Notes: generated by a model not told the origin, from the letters alone. A stretch of DNA of 64,000 bases from Micropterix aruncella (GCA_944548615.1 OX155961.1:12648239-12712238), one strand, 5' to 3'. Numbered from the stretch's first letter, positions 11,617-23,409 are shown. Numbers and translations are program-made.

Positions 11617-12477
11617 ACTATATTAAATTAGTGATGCTTTTAATTTATTTTATCAGTATTATATATCGCTACTATATACGTGTGCATAAAATACTATATT
11701 ATTATTATTCAAATATTTTTGATATATGTAAATATTATAAGTATATGTATAAACTTATATATAAGGCAGTACATATAATAATATACATATAAATATAATA
11801 TTAACGTAGATTTTAATTTGAGTTTAAAATAACGTGAGCACAAAGAAAAATAATTTAACCTAGTATAGGCGTCACCATAATTGAGTAGTTTTGTGTATGT
11901 ACCTTTTTTGCTTCTTTCTCTGAAAGATTATTATTATTCCTAGAGACATAAGGTTAATATTGCATACCTAATGGTAAACTGTGTAGTACCATATAAGTGC
12001 TGACCATTTGTAGAACCCACAAGCAAATGAGCAATAAAAGTCTATTCTGTTCTAATCAATTCACTTTTCTACGTCACTGAAATCAACCATTTTCCTATGA
12101 CACTAGTCACAACAGGAGAAGATAAAATAATCAACTGAGCGAATGACAAATGTAGAGGCATGAGATAAATCAATCACTCTGCGTTTTGAGAGGATACCGC
12201 CAACAATTTGGCAAGTCGCCGATGCCCGTCGAAACAGCCGATGTATCTTCCAAGAACTCAATATACCGTAAAAACTAGGCCCGAAAGGACGTCACAAAAA
12301 CAGTTTACATGCACTGATCAGTAAACTGCTTACACCATGTGAAGACAAGTGCCGATATTTCGTGCAACTAATTTGATGGTAAGTGCTGTGTTTTGAGGTG
12401 AGTAATAGGTATAAATAGGGAGTAATAGGTATAATGCTTATGTAAAATTTGACAGTTTTGTATTTTTATATACGTAT
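11617..12477. other. AT-rich spacer
   Basis: Long A/T-rich low-complexity stretch (11620-11830), then unassigned DNA. No reading frame or repeat family is recognised. Confidence 0.4.
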
Positions 12478-12846
12478 TTGTACTTAAAAGAGTAGAGACT
12501 TATTGTCTGATTATTTTATATGGTCTTATATCTGTACTTTTAGTTTAAAATGCATAACGTAGATTTAATTTGATTATTTAACATTTTAATGACAATTTGA
12601 ATATTACGATGAATAATTTTACTACGTATCTTTTCGAATTACTAACTACTTCAAATATTAGGCTTCTATTTTGATTATTTGTATTTATAGTTTAACAATC
12701 TAGTAGTTAATTCTTGACTACCTATGTATGTTTAGTAAAGAGTAGTAACGAAACTTACTACCTAACCCAATTATTTTGACACGTCCATGAGCGGCCTTTA
12801 GCCGTCAATTGGACACGACGACAATGTAATGTAATGTAATGTAAAT
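12478..12846 (+). mobile_element. Retroposon 3' end with AATGT tail, copy 2
   Basis: Inverted counterpart of 1612-1966. The tail AATGTAATGTAATGTAATGT (12822-12842) marks the 3' end on the plus strand, and the segment just before it (GTCAATTGGACACGACG) is shared with the other copy. No protein is visible. Most likely the 3' untranslated end of a LINE, or a SINE that borrows such an end. Confidence 0.75.
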
Positions 12847-13039
12847 ATCTTACAGTAAAAGCCGGAACAGTTGCTTTACATAAGTTCGATTCGCTATATG
12901 TACCTAAGTAAAATATTGGGGATTTTTAGACCACTGCACTGATGCAAACTCCAACTGACTTCTTTCATAGGAATTAAGATATTTTTATGCGTGACAGTGT
13001 ATTTGAAAGCCAATAAAACACCTTCAGAATAAAACCGAA

Positions 13040-13610
13040 TAAATTATATGCTTTTCTAATAATATTATCGATGTTTTCAGCGTATCAAGGGATCTCGCAC
13101 TGTTGCCTTCCTTCTAACTATAACGCCATATAAATTGTAATTAAACATTATATTAGCCATTTCTATGGAGTAGGCAATTATGCGCCATTTGTTTACGTTA
13201 ACGAATAGACATTTATCTGAACAGTATTTCATAAGACGGCTTATATCCTCCTGCAAATTAATGCTGTCATGAATTGATCGAATCTTACTAAAATTATTAG
13301 TGTCAACCGTATATACAACTATATTGGAATGTAGCAAGCAACCGTTGGCATCGTTTGGGTATGGAAGAAAAAAACTAGAGCCTTGCGGTACTCCCGAAGG
13401 AATTTTGGAAAACCCTGATTAATAACCCTGAACCGCTTGAGTCTGATTTACGATATACCAGTATATTTAGCGATACAAGTCATTCCTAATCACCAAGGGC
13501 CATTATTTTTTAAAAAGTATGTCATGATATGTTTTATCAAAAGCTTTGGAAAATTCTGTGTATGAATCATCAGCCTGTATACGTTCATCCATAGACTTAA
13601 GGTTAAAATC
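13040..13610 (-). pseudogene. Degenerate LINE reverse transcriptase fragment
   Basis: On the minus strand, split across frames, are reverse transcriptase landmarks in the right order: YTEFSKAFDK (motif A region, near 13555), then IPSGVPQG (near 13395), then YTVDTNNFSKIRSIHDSI (near 13320), where the usual FADD/YADD catalytic box has decayed to YTVD. The following LQEDISRLMKYCSDKCLFVN matches the region after the box in Jockey/CR1-type elements. Several frameshifts and loss of an active-site aspartate make it a dead copy. Confidence 0.75.
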
Positions 13611-13859
13611 AGTAAAGATGATAAAAATGATTTGAAATATCCATGTTGCTTTGGAACTACGACTAAGCTAACGGCTGCGAATAAATGATCGAAAACATTT
13701 TTTTGCCATTAACTTACTAAATATTAAGAGTTTAGATATGGTACTAATATATTGAACATTATTTACCACAATTACTTAAATATTGGACACATATGCTTAT
13801 TTCTATATTTCGGGGAAACGCTTTCTATTAATGATTTACGGAAGTTGATCAGAAAAGCT

Positions 13860-14448
13860 GGGTGATATTAGTCGACAGAAACAAGAGGATTTTCGCTACT
13901 CCCAACTGATGCTTAAAGTTCCCCCACGGACACTTAAAATTCCCAGGGAGGCCACGGTCCTACACTTCGATCAAGCCAGGATAACATAGGTACTCCCCAT
14001 TCCGTTACATCACTTCTGTTTACACGCACTATTTTTCGGTCCATTCTGCTCGTTTATGGAATCAGCTCCCACACTCTATCGGGCATGCACGTACGTTGCT
14101 CACTTTCAAAAAGTTGTTGAAGGAACATTTATTTTCACACAGTCACTAACCAATTACATCATCCTATCCTATTCTTTGTCCTTCCCTGGGCAAAAATAGT
14201 ACACGAATTGTAAAAAATGGTATATTGCAACCTTAGCATAACTTACTGACATATTTGTATTGGTTTGTTTTAAATTTAACTTTATTACTTCTGTGTGTAT
14301 TGTATGGTTACAGTTAAGAATTAGTTTATCAAAGTGTTAAATGTGGTTAATTCATTGAGCATAAATTGTCTTTTTTTAATAAAACCAGTATATTATTCAA
14401 TAAGTTGTGTTTTTATAACACAATAATGTTATTCTATTATATTCTAGT
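13860..14448 (+). mobile_element. LINE 3' end with TTCTA tail, copy 1
   Basis: The plus strand encodes a typical LINE C-terminus, RLWNQLPHSIGHARTLLTFKKLLKEHLFSHSH, followed by a stop (14030-14148). About 280 bp of 3' untranslated sequence follows, ending in AATAATGTTATTCTATTATA. Upstream in other frames are VPPRTLKIPREATV-like residues that fit the same protein. Copies of the same end lie at 15880, 24240 and 26873. The family probably belongs to the Jockey/CR1 group. Confidence 0.75.
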
Positions 14449-15664
14449 CAAAATTACTAAGTACGAGGTTTAATATTCTGTCTAACTTGTTATGCTGAGT
14501 GCAGCGGCGTGCCCAGGGTTGGTGGAGTGGGGTAAGCCCGACATACCTGTTTGTGTTTGTTTACGCTTTTTATAGTAAACAAAGTGGTACCTCTATACTC
14601 TTCAATCTTCAGTTTGAAATGTTCTGCTTGTGTAGTAGATTCAATAAAGCAAACTAAAGGCATGCTAGTACTAGACATAATTTAACATATAATTATCAGG
14701 AGTCCCTTAACCTGCGGTGGCTTTAAGAAATGCCGTTTTATTTGCTTGAGCGAGTGAAATCAAGTTAAGACAGAACTCACCACAAGGGACAATTTCCTTC
14801 ATTGTTTATCAGGCAATAAAAACCAAAAATCAATTGAAATTATACAATAAAAATCTGCTCTGTCACTTCAATCTGCTCTGTTCAGAACAAACCGAACTAA
14901 ATACGGAACACGCACGCATTCTACTTCCATAAAACAAATCTGGCTTATTGGTCGTATAGATACATATCTATACGACATATATATGTATCTTTACGACAAA
15001 AGTCGTATAGATACATATATTGTTTTGCGTAATTTGCCACTGGTTAGAATGAGAGGACCACTGATTTTGAAAGCCCTGTTGCAAGGCCATGTGTGCGAGC
15101 GAGATGACTAGCTGAACTCAACTCGTTAGGATTGCAGCGAATTGTTGTGCTGTCATAAGCTGTTTTGTCGCGTGGAGCGATCTGTGCCCGCTAGATAGCA
15201 ATAGGCGCTCGCAAATTCATTTATTAATTTAGCGATCTTTTTAAGAAGATTTTTAAGAGATAAGGCAAGCTGGGCTTTCCGGCTTGTATGAAGGAACCGC
15301 CACTGGCTGAGTATTATATTGATTGAATAGCAGAAACGACAAGGTGCTGATAAGGTGACAACTGGGAGTTTCAGTATATTTAACTGGGATTGCACCACTT
15401 TCTGACGACTGAATCCATTTGATCTTGAAGAAATTTTAATCTCTAACAATAAAAAAAATGTTGTCAAGATCTTCTTATTTCTTATGTCTTTTTGTAAAAT
15501 AATACCCCGTCAACGACAGGTAATCTTTCGCAAGTCAATAAATAAAATCGCACTCATAAAAGTATCTCGTGCCCTTAGAGCGTTACGATAACAACAAACA
15601 ACTACCTGCAAAATGGGTAAACATTGGCCCGGCCAAAGTTGCTGAACTAACAAGTCAAAATAAT
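14449..15664. other. Unassigned DNA with short palindromes
   Basis: At 14948-15021 the word TCGTATAGATA occurs with its inverted copy (TATCTATACGA) and again nearby, forming small hairpins. CAGCGGCGTGCCC near 14503 and TTTGCCACTG near 15040 might be hAT-like ends, but their similarity is short and no 8-bp duplication flanks them. A 104-codon minus-strand frame (15153-15467) has no recognisable motif. Confidence 0.35.
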
Positions 15665-15772
15665 ATGAAATTGAAAGCTATCACGGTTGTTTGACATTAT
15701 AAATAAGATAAAACGAAGTTATCGCGTGATGTTTGCAGCACCCGACGTTTTGGCGATGTTGCAACCGGCTGC
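15665..15772 (+). mobile_element. PAL family, copy 2, one arm only
   Basis: It contains the asymmetric end (ATATGAAATTGAAAGCTATC, GGTTGTTTGACATTATAAAT) and one arm (TATCGCGTGATGTTTGCAGC, ACCCGACGTTTTGGCGATG) of the PAL family. The second arm is missing. This shows the family's basic unit can exist without the inversion, either as a truncation or as the ancestral form. Confidence 0.75.
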
Positions 15773-15879
15773 ATATGCTTTCAATCAGCGCGTGTTTAAG
15801 TACATTTCATTTATGATTTAAAACGTTATTTCAGTATTTTTTGTCGATGAATAATACACTCAATATTCACTCAACTGTT

Positions 15880-16325
15880 TACACGCACTCGTTTACAGTC
15901 CATGCTGCTCGTTTATGAATCAGCTCCCTCACTCTATCAGACATGCACCTTCGTTGCATACACGGAGCAGCTAACCAGGTTGCATACTTTCAAAAAGCTG
16001 TTGAAGAAACATTTATTTTTACACAGCCACTAACCAAATACCTCACTATCACCTTTCCTTTATCCTTCCCTGGGCAACCTTAGCATAAGTTACTGTTAGA
16101 TATATATTTGTATAAGTTTATTTTACATTTAACTTTATTACTTCTTTGTGTATTGTACTGTGAAAATTAGGAAATATTTTATCAAATGGTTGACTGTAAG
16201 ATATCGTATAGTGATAAGTCCGCCATTTGTGCATAAATTGTCTTTTTTATAATACCAGTTATATATTTATTAAGTGTTTATAGTTTTTATAGTACAAAAC
16301 AGTTATTCTATTCTATTCTATTCTA
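15880..16325 (+). mobile_element. LINE 3' end with TTCTA tail, copy 2
   Basis: The encoded C-terminus corresponds to copy 1 but with a small deletion and an extra segment around ACACGGAGCAGCTAACC; LHTFKKLLKKHLFLHSH is readable before the stop near 16040. The 3' untranslated region ends in a clean TTCTA microsatellite (16305-16325). It lies about 1.4 kb after copy 1 on the same strand. Confidence 0.75.
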
Positions 16326-16334
16326 CTCAATTGT

Positions 16335-16725
16335 GATGCATGGAATATCGAAATACAGCAAACAGAAATTGAAATATCGAAACAACGCCAGCTAGGCTAT
16401 TCTTTGCCTGGCTATTCATCCGGAATCGGGTAGCCGATGGTCGTTTCAAGAGCAGTCGCTGTAAGTTCAGCAACCACTCCCGACTCCCCCGACTGTTAGC
16501 CAGAATGCACAATTGATTAGCTTACGCCGCACGGCGCGCAGACCGTCCAGGAGCGCCAGAAGATTGACTCCTGGGGGAAACTAGCCCTTAGTCCAGAGTC
16601 CTACCTGGGCTCGCGCTTCATGCGTAAAGGCCGCCGGATGGGTGTTGACCCGTGAGTGTGACCGAGCCTCAACAAATGGGTCTTCGTGGCCAACTCAGCA
16701 AGGGCCCATTAGCTCCCAAAACGGA
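16335..16725 (-). mobile_element. GCR family, copy 4, head half
   Basis: On the minus strand this holds the head (GGGCCCTTGCTGAGTTGGCC through CCTGGGTAGGACTC) and stops just after the GACTGCTCTTGAAACGACC segment and GGCAAAGAAT. The distal half is absent. Copy 5, 1.1 kb away on the same strand, holds only the distal half, but in the wrong order to be the missing part of a simple split. Confidence 0.8.
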
Positions 16726-16830
16726 CCGTGGTCTGACACCGGGAAGTCGGGGACCGGTCAGCGTGGCGAGTCTTGGGAGAGGCCGATATACAGCAGTGGC
16801 GACACAGGCTGATAAGTAAGTAAGTAGACA

Positions 16831-16877
16831 AGTAGGCAATACTGCCAGTGAAGTAAAGTAGGCAATACTGCCAGTGA
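16831..16877. repeat. Short tandem duplication (26-bp period)
   Basis: AGTAGGCAATACTGCCAGTG occurs at 16831 and again at 16857, separated by a few bases. It sits just outside the head of GCR copy 4. Confidence 0.85.
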
Positions 16878-16924
16878 GGAGCGAGATGTTCAGCTACAGG
16901 CTTGATTACCAAGTCATAACCCTA

Positions 16925-17838
16925 AAAATATACTGACTTAGAAGTAGTGAATTCATTGAGATAATTAAAAATTAATTGATTATTTGGTTACTGAAAATAC
17001 TGCATTAAAATGAGTTTTATGAAACATAAACAGATTTAGACAAAAGCATTTTGTGACGTGAAGTTCCAGAATGATTGTCCACTATGATTGACCCTGTGGT
17101 TTGCATTATATTACCAAGGGGATTACTTTGTATGAAATGATAGTAAATTATAATATAAAAACGATGTTATATGAGTAGGTGTATTTTTGTCGACCAAATG
17201 TTGAATTTTTTAGAATAATCATGTTTTGAATCATAAATACTCTATTTTAATTTCTATTAAATTAATAATTACGATGACTCCAATTTAGCTATTTCAACAA
17301 TATGTAAAAATTGTATGATCGCCCATTTATTTAAATAATTAATTTAAATAAAACCTAGTTATTAGTGTTTGTACGCAAAAACTATTTTTTAATCTGTGAA
17401 ATATATAGTGTGTTATTTTATATAACCATTCGTTGAACTCACTCACATTATAAAAATAGCCTACATCAGGCATACTATTTTTGTTTTTGTTTTGGGGCAT
17501 AAATATTTACAAAAGTAGGTTTCAACAGTAGCAGAGAACTACACTTACATATAACTAATTTAAATATAATAAAAAAATCAATAAACATGACTTTCGAGAT
17601 CTTCAGCGGGCTTTGAATTAAAAAAAATATTATCTGAAAATTTAATATTGTATAACACCGTTATTAAGATGGTTAAATAGAAAAAAAAATGTTGCAATCT
17701 TCAGAATAATACCTCTAACTTTATCGCGAGTCACTTCTTAATATACTTTAGTGGTTTATGAGTTTAATAATTTTAAAAAGTGACGGGTAAAAAGTCAAGA
17801 ATTTGAAACTTGAAATCGGGATTATTGTAGCAAATAGA
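16925..17838. other. AT-rich spacer
   Basis: A/T-rich DNA without recognisable genes or repeats of this window. Confidence 0.4.
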
Positions 17839-17841
17839 GTT

Positions 17842-18195
17842 ATCAACTACAACGGGCGAAACCGTCAACTCAGGAAGTTTTAACGATTAGTCGTTCTATC
17901 TCCCGTGAAGTGAGCGCAGAAGACTTGGATAAAACAGTCCACCGTCAAGCTTCGCCACATTCCGGTAAGAGGCCAACGCCTTATCCGCGAGATAACCAGG
18001 TGTGTTACCCAGCGGGCTTACACTCACGCCCTTACTTTCAATTGCGACTGGATTACTCCGGTCTCTCGATTGGTTACGAGTTCGAGGTCGCTTGCGCGGT
18101 CCTCTCCCTTACGAAGCGGTGAAACGAATCCTTTGCCCGGCTGTTCACCCAGGATCGGGTAGCCGATGGTCGTTTCAAGAGCAGTCGCCGTAAAC
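17842..18195 (-). mobile_element. GCR family, copy 5, distal half
   Basis: Read on the minus strand it begins at CGGCGACTGCTCTTGAAACG and runs to the 3' end (GTAGTTGATAACTC). About 30 bases between GGCAAAGGA and TTCACCGCTT present in other copies are deleted. Reading frames here are those generic to the family. Confidence 0.8.
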
Positions 18196-19260
18196 GATTA
18201 CTAAGGCAGATAAAAAAATGTTAAATCAAAGAGAAGAAGACGAAAGAGTTTGAAAATCTAATGCAAATATATTATAGCGCCTAATTATTATAGCCACAAC
18301 TTAATTATTATAGAACAGCAACGCATTTTATGTCGTTCATCGAAACGAAATTTGGGAAAGTGTAAGATACCGTGCATCAAACAGATTTTACGTAGACAAT
18401 TCTCATCCAGTCTTGGTTTAATATTAATTATTATTACGCCGCGTTTATACCTGTTAATCAAGCATAGCGTTTGCTTGATATGCTAAGTAACGTTAAAAGC
18501 CATTCAGTTTTTGATTTGCAGCTATGATCGCTTGCGATTTCCTTGAGCAATGCAATTCTAACGGAACAGCGGCCATGTGACCCGGGCCCTATACACAGGC
18601 AAGTCATACTCATTGAAATTTGCCTAATATTTATCATATTTTTTTCTTTTTAGCTTTATTTTTATACATAGTTTTTTTCCTTATATTTAATTTTATTTTT
18701 TTTATAAACCTCTGTAAATTAAAATAAAAGTTTTTTAAAATCTTACTTTTGGATATAGATATCATCAACCTTGATATCTTACTTTTGGACATGGTGAGCA
18801 TAGTACTACAGAAGTATTATTGCCCAAAAACAAAAAAAGAGTATTAAAAAAAACATTGTATTTGACGTTATATGGTCCAATAAAGGAAAATAAAATAAAA
18901 AGGTAAATTTAAAAGCATTTTTTTTATTATTTAAGAAAATAAATAATAATCATTCAAACGCAATTAATCTGCGTAACTTCTAACTAGGCAGCCCCTGTTC
19001 CAAGGAAGACAGCAATTTTATAACAATTTAAAACATAATTTTATGAAAAATATGTCTTTTAATCTGTCGGTTTCATAAGCTATGATCAAAATGATTTCTA
19101 AATTGATATATTAAAATTAAAAAAACAAACAAAATAATTATTAAAAAAAACTAAATAATCATTAAATAATTGAAAAGGTAGGAGTGAAGGTAATATAAAT
19201 TCTAATACGAAGTTTTACCTAATAAAAATCAAAATCCAAATTCTCTCTTGTATAGGTGCA
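18196..19260. other. AT-rich spacer
   Basis: Mostly low-complexity A/T-rich DNA. A nearly exact 12-base word, CTTACTTTTGGA, is repeated near 18745 and 18780. No gene is recognised. Confidence 0.4.
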
Positions 19261-19521
19261 TATCGCACCTCCGATCAAATAGAGTTACAACTTGAAAAAT
19301 GTCAATTATGGTGTTTCTTTATTAAAATTATCACCATTTTTCATTTTACACTCCCAAAAAGAGTTAAAGCTGTTATTTCACTAATTAGGCAATGGCACTA
19401 GTGAAGTAACAGTTACGATACTTTTTGGAAGTGTAAATTGAGAAATGGCGATATTTTTTATAAAGGAACACCATAATTGGCATTTTCCAAGTTATAACTC
19501 TATTTGATCGGAGGTGCGATA
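19261..19521. mobile_element. 261-bp fold-back MITE flanked by TA
   Basis: Left end TATCGCACCTCCGATCAAAT and right end ATTTGATCGGAGGTGCGATA are exact inverses, and imperfect complementarity runs inward for most of the element (for example AACTTGAAAAATGTCAATTATG against the right arm). A TA dinucleotide stands at each end, as for Tc1/mariner-type insertion. No coding capacity. A single copy was seen in this window. Confidence 0.85.
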
Positions 19522-20580
19522 TTTAGGTAATTTATATTATCAGAGATGTGAGGGTAAATTATATGTGTATGTGTTGCTATTCTTAAAATGTCAAGGTTTA
19601 GAATTAACATTTTACTTATTCACTTATTCTATATCTTTCTTATTCAGGTTTATTTTAGATGTAATATCATGCTAATGACAAACAACTAAAGTACTCACCG
19701 ACATGAACTGTTCCTCAAATATACACTTAATTTTACACACAGTTCGAAAACCGCCAAAAATCCAAAAAACACTATTTTAAAATATCACTATGTAGTTTCG
19801 AAAAATGTATGTATTTGAATAGGGGTAGTAAGTCACATCATATAATGGGGAAAACACGTGACTGCGAAAATTGCGCGTGCGCTCGCAATCGCGCAAGGGG
19901 TGTTCGGGATCGCGAAAGCCGCCTATCCATGCGCGGCCGGGCCACGTGCGCACTGACGGATGAGTGAGGCGGCACTATCATAGCCGGCGGTCTGCGCGAG
20001 AATGCCACCACGGCGTGCCAGGGGTGACCAACCGATTTTCGGAGGCTTTTAATTTTTTTAAGGGGGGATACCACCCTAAACATCATATACATTCAACATA
20101 CATTCAAAATAAAAGGTTTTTTTATAATTGCTGTAAATACAAATGTTTTAGGAATAGTTAGTTAAAGATTATTTGTCTTGTTTATACGACTAATACGATT
20201 TACATAATAATCTTCTGAGATTCCGGTTTTTAAAATAACAGATCCTAGTGCCAAGAAAATTAAATATTGAAGTCAAGAAAATTGATCTGTGTTTTTTTTT
20301 TGTTGATGTTTAATAAAAACTGGTAACCTTCGTTCCGTTTAATTTTAGTTTATGTATAAATAAAGAACGCTTCATCGTTTTGTCTCTGAGATTAACGATT
20401 TTTCGTTTATATCCTTATAGCTATTAGGAAAAATCCTTTTGAGCATTTTTACAAAATTTCATATATGAATTTCTCTACATAGATTAAATTGCCATATAAT
20501 TGTTTATTCACATCGTACCCTGGGTCTTTATATAGTTATCTACATATATATAGATACATATGTATGATAGATACAGATTC
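19522..20580. other. Unassigned DNA with a GC-rich island
   Basis: A sharply bounded GC-rich, CpG-dense patch lies at about 19850-20060 (for example GCGCGTGCGCTCGCAATCGC, then GCCGGCGGTCTGCGCGAG). Its two short frames (84 and 65 codons, opposite strands) have no recognisable motif. I cannot say whether it is a repeat of a family not otherwise present here, or a regulatory CpG patch. Confidence 0.35.
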
Positions 20581-20599
20581 ATCGTCGATGATCTCCGTT

Positions 20600-21715
20600 C
20601 TTAGATTTGGAAAGCGCCCACATTATGTGGCAAACACTCTCGGATGTGCCTGAAGGCCAGCAGGTCGACGTCGCCTACTTTGATTTCAGTAAGACTTCGA
20701 CGGGGTCGATAATGATATTCTCTTGTGTCAACTACCCTCTTTAGATTTTTCTGAAAAGCTCCTTTTCTTATTTTTCTGGCTATTTCAAAACTCTTTAGCA
20801 GTTGATTGAGTAGATTTTGTTGTTTTGTTCATTCAATTTTACTAGGTGGGACGTTACTCAAGGTCGAACAAGGCTCCACTCCTATTATTATATTTTTATT
20901 AATATTATTTATTACGAACAATAATATTTACATCTGAAGAGCTATGATATTCGGTAAACATTTTTATAAACGTGCAGGAGAAACATATTAAAACCCACAG
21001 TCACTGGCTCATGGCATACTTAATTAAGCAAAAACGCAACGTATCTAGGAATGCTGATATTTTACTTAGGATATACATAAATTTTCCGCGAGCGTATGAC
21101 GTTGACTTTCAGAGATTTTTGTATGACGTTCAGTGGTGACTCTGGCTGGATAATCGAATAGGCTACTCGCACTTGTGTTCCGCAATCTGAAGTGGTTCAA
21201 TGATGTGAAGGTCGTTAGCTGGCTGTAAGACTCGATATTGAAGAGCAGGCTGAAAGTCATCGCTGTTATTTTTTATGGTTTCTTAATTATGCTAGTCATT
21301 ACTTTGAAAGTATATTAGCAGGTATAGCATAATATTCTGGGGTCAACGTAAAGTGACCAAACGTACAAGAAAAATTCCTACAGAAATATGCATTACGAAT
21401 CTTGAACAACATGCCTCCGTCAGAAAGCTGTAAAGCACGATTCAAATCTTAAGGCGTCTTAACATTGGCATCCCTCTATGCTTTTGAATGCATCATATCT
21501 CTATATAATTTTAAGCTTCGTAATGAATACCTGACATGAGGAAACATTAATATGGAATTGCCACGTCCCCGAAATGAGGTTTTCAGGCGATGCCAAAATA
21601 CGTTGGCAGTAAACTTTTCAACGGTTTGCCCACTGAATTAAAAACTCTGGCAAGGGAAGGGATGCCGCGAATATTTAAAACCCTCTTAAAAAGCACCTGA
21701 TTAAAAAGGTGTATT
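20600..21715 (+). pseudogene. Decayed LINE reverse transcriptase, Jockey/CR1 type
   Basis: Read across frames on the plus strand: QVDVAYFDFSKT then DNDILLCQL (motif A region, 20660-20735), GVTQG-like residues (about 20845-20870), FLQKYALRILNNMPPSESCK (21380-21430), LYAFECIISLYNF (near 21480), and NINMELPRPRNEVFRRCQN then FNGLPTELKTLAR with FKTLLKKHLIKK at the C-terminus (to 21710). The order matches the RT and C-terminal region of Jockey-like elements. Many stops and frameshifts, and a lost active site, show it is old. Confidence 0.75.
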
Positions 21716-22129
21716 ATAATTCACATTTTATAAAATAATTCTCTATACATTCACATTACCATTTATTATTTTCCTCTAATTAGCAATTGCAAGATTTCGG
21801 TACTTTCTGGTTAAATTATTCTTTTTGATTCCTTAATACTTCTGATTATTTTTGATTACTTTATTACTTCTTTGCTAATAATTGAATACCTTTTACTACT
21901 TATCTTTAGCTCATTCATATTAAACCTTTAATTTAATTAGTATAGGAAAATTTAGTTATTGACAATTTTTGACTAAATCTTATTCTTGACTATTTTTTTA
22001 TATTGTGTCTTCTTATATGTTTTCAACTTATTTTATTATTATTTCTTAAATCATTTTCATCGCATCCAATCTCTTTAGTGCTATTTAATTGCTCTTTCCT
22101 GATTTACTTAAATTACATATCTGATACAT
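21716..22129. other. AT-rich spacer
   Basis: A/T-rich DNA following the decayed LINE, with repeated ACTTATTA-like words. Nothing further recognised. Confidence 0.4.
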
Positions 22130-22669
22130 CTAATGTGAAATCGGAAACCGAAAGTTGATGTCGGAGATATACCTAGTGCTAAATTTGGAAAATATTGTAT
22201 ACTGTTTTTACGAACGAATTTAATTGCAAGTAATATTAAACGTCCTAATACCTAGATTTAATTTTTTACGAACAGTAAAGTACTTTATAAATGAATTAAT
22301 TTGAATTTGGATTCCTCATTAGGAGCTATATATCCTAATGCTGTAGAAAATGCAATATGGATGCTCCAGCAATACCGATACTGTCCATTACTACATTAAA
22401 GCGATTTTGTTCGCGGTATCATTAGATACAATTATATACGCCTGAGAAGAGAGATGCACGTAATCGTGCAATCTCATAAGATGTTGAATGGTAAAGTGGA
22501 TAATCCCTATTACCTGGCCTAAATTTGTTTCTTCGTGTCGCTTAACTACGCTCGTGCCAGATTACACGAACTCCCAGCGGTAATCTTACCGCACAAATGT
22601 CAGGTGGATGGGCGTTGGTAATAAGAACTGTCAGATAACCTAATGCGATTCTGTAGACATCACCAGATA

Positions 22670-22785
22670 TAATATAATAATAATAATATAATATAATAAT
22701 AATATAATATAATAATATGTATAATACTATTGTATAATATAAAACATATTAAATATAATATAATAATATTAATAAAACGCTTTAT
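22670..22785. repeat. TAATA/ATAATAT microsatellite
   Basis: Imperfect runs of ATAATA and TATAA words over about 115 bases, ending where a minus-strand LINE 3' end (AAACGCTTTATTTGATTAAC) begins. It may be the expanded tail of that LINE insertion. Confidence 0.7.
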
Positions 22786-22812
22786 TTGATTAACCAAAAA
22801 GGTGAACTTATT

Positions 22813-23191
22813 GCCTAAAACTTATTGCCTATTATTAACGTATTTCAAGTCAAACTTGATAATCAAGCTTGTCAAGTCAAGCTCGATAATCAACACAATA
22901 CCTTAAAAATCTAGGTATAAATATTCCTTTGCTCTAATTTTGACTATTATTGTTTTCAAGTAAATGATACAATATGTTGTATCATCTACTTACATCTACT
23001 TACATCTACAGCCTAAAACTTATTGCCTATTATTAACGTATTTCAAGTCAAACTTGATAATCAAGCTTGTCAAGTCAAGCTCGATAATCAACACAATACC
23101 TTAAAAATCTAGGTATAAATATTCCTTTGCTCTAATTTTGACTATTATTGTTTTCAAGTAAATGATACAATATGTTGTATCATCTACTTGT
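22813..23191. repeat. 198-bp tandem duplication
   Basis: The block starting GCCTAAAACTTATTGCCTAT at 22813 is repeated at 23011 with a 198-base offset. The two copies look identical for about 180 bases, then diverge after TTGTATCATCTACTT. It contains its own small inverted words (AAGTCAAACTTGATAATCAAG). Such identity points to a very recent duplication or to an assembly artefact. Confidence 0.9.
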
Positions 23192-23409
23192 TATGATACA
23201 AGTAAATGATATAACATATTGTATTATTATCTATCATATGTTCTATCACTTACATACTATTAATATTTTCAAGTGAATGATACAATATAATTAAATTTAG
23301 AATAGCTACTTAGTGGGATAATTTCATTTGGATGTAGTAAACGTAAACAAAATGACACATTATATTAGTCTGTATGTTGTTTTACGTTCGGTTTCCGATT
23401 TCACATTAG

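Larger units (their letters stand above)
22130..23409. mobile_element. 1.28-kb element with perfect 23-bp terminal inverted repeats
   Basis: The 23 bases from 22130 (CTAATGTGAAATCGGAAACC, then GAA) are the exact reverse complement of the 23 bases ending at 23409. Inside there is no transposase frame, but there is an AT-rich microsatellite (22670-22770), a LINE 3'-end fragment (22778-22812) and a 198-bp tandem duplication. TTAGTCTGTATGTTGTT-type words on both sides of the right end hint at a local duplication. The target duplication is not clear, so the superfamily is open. Confidence 0.75.

Noticed and set aside
14503..15043. A possible hAT element with CAGCGGCGTGCCC and TTTGCCACTG ends
   Set aside because: Terminal similarity is about eight bases and no 8-bp duplication flanks the pair.
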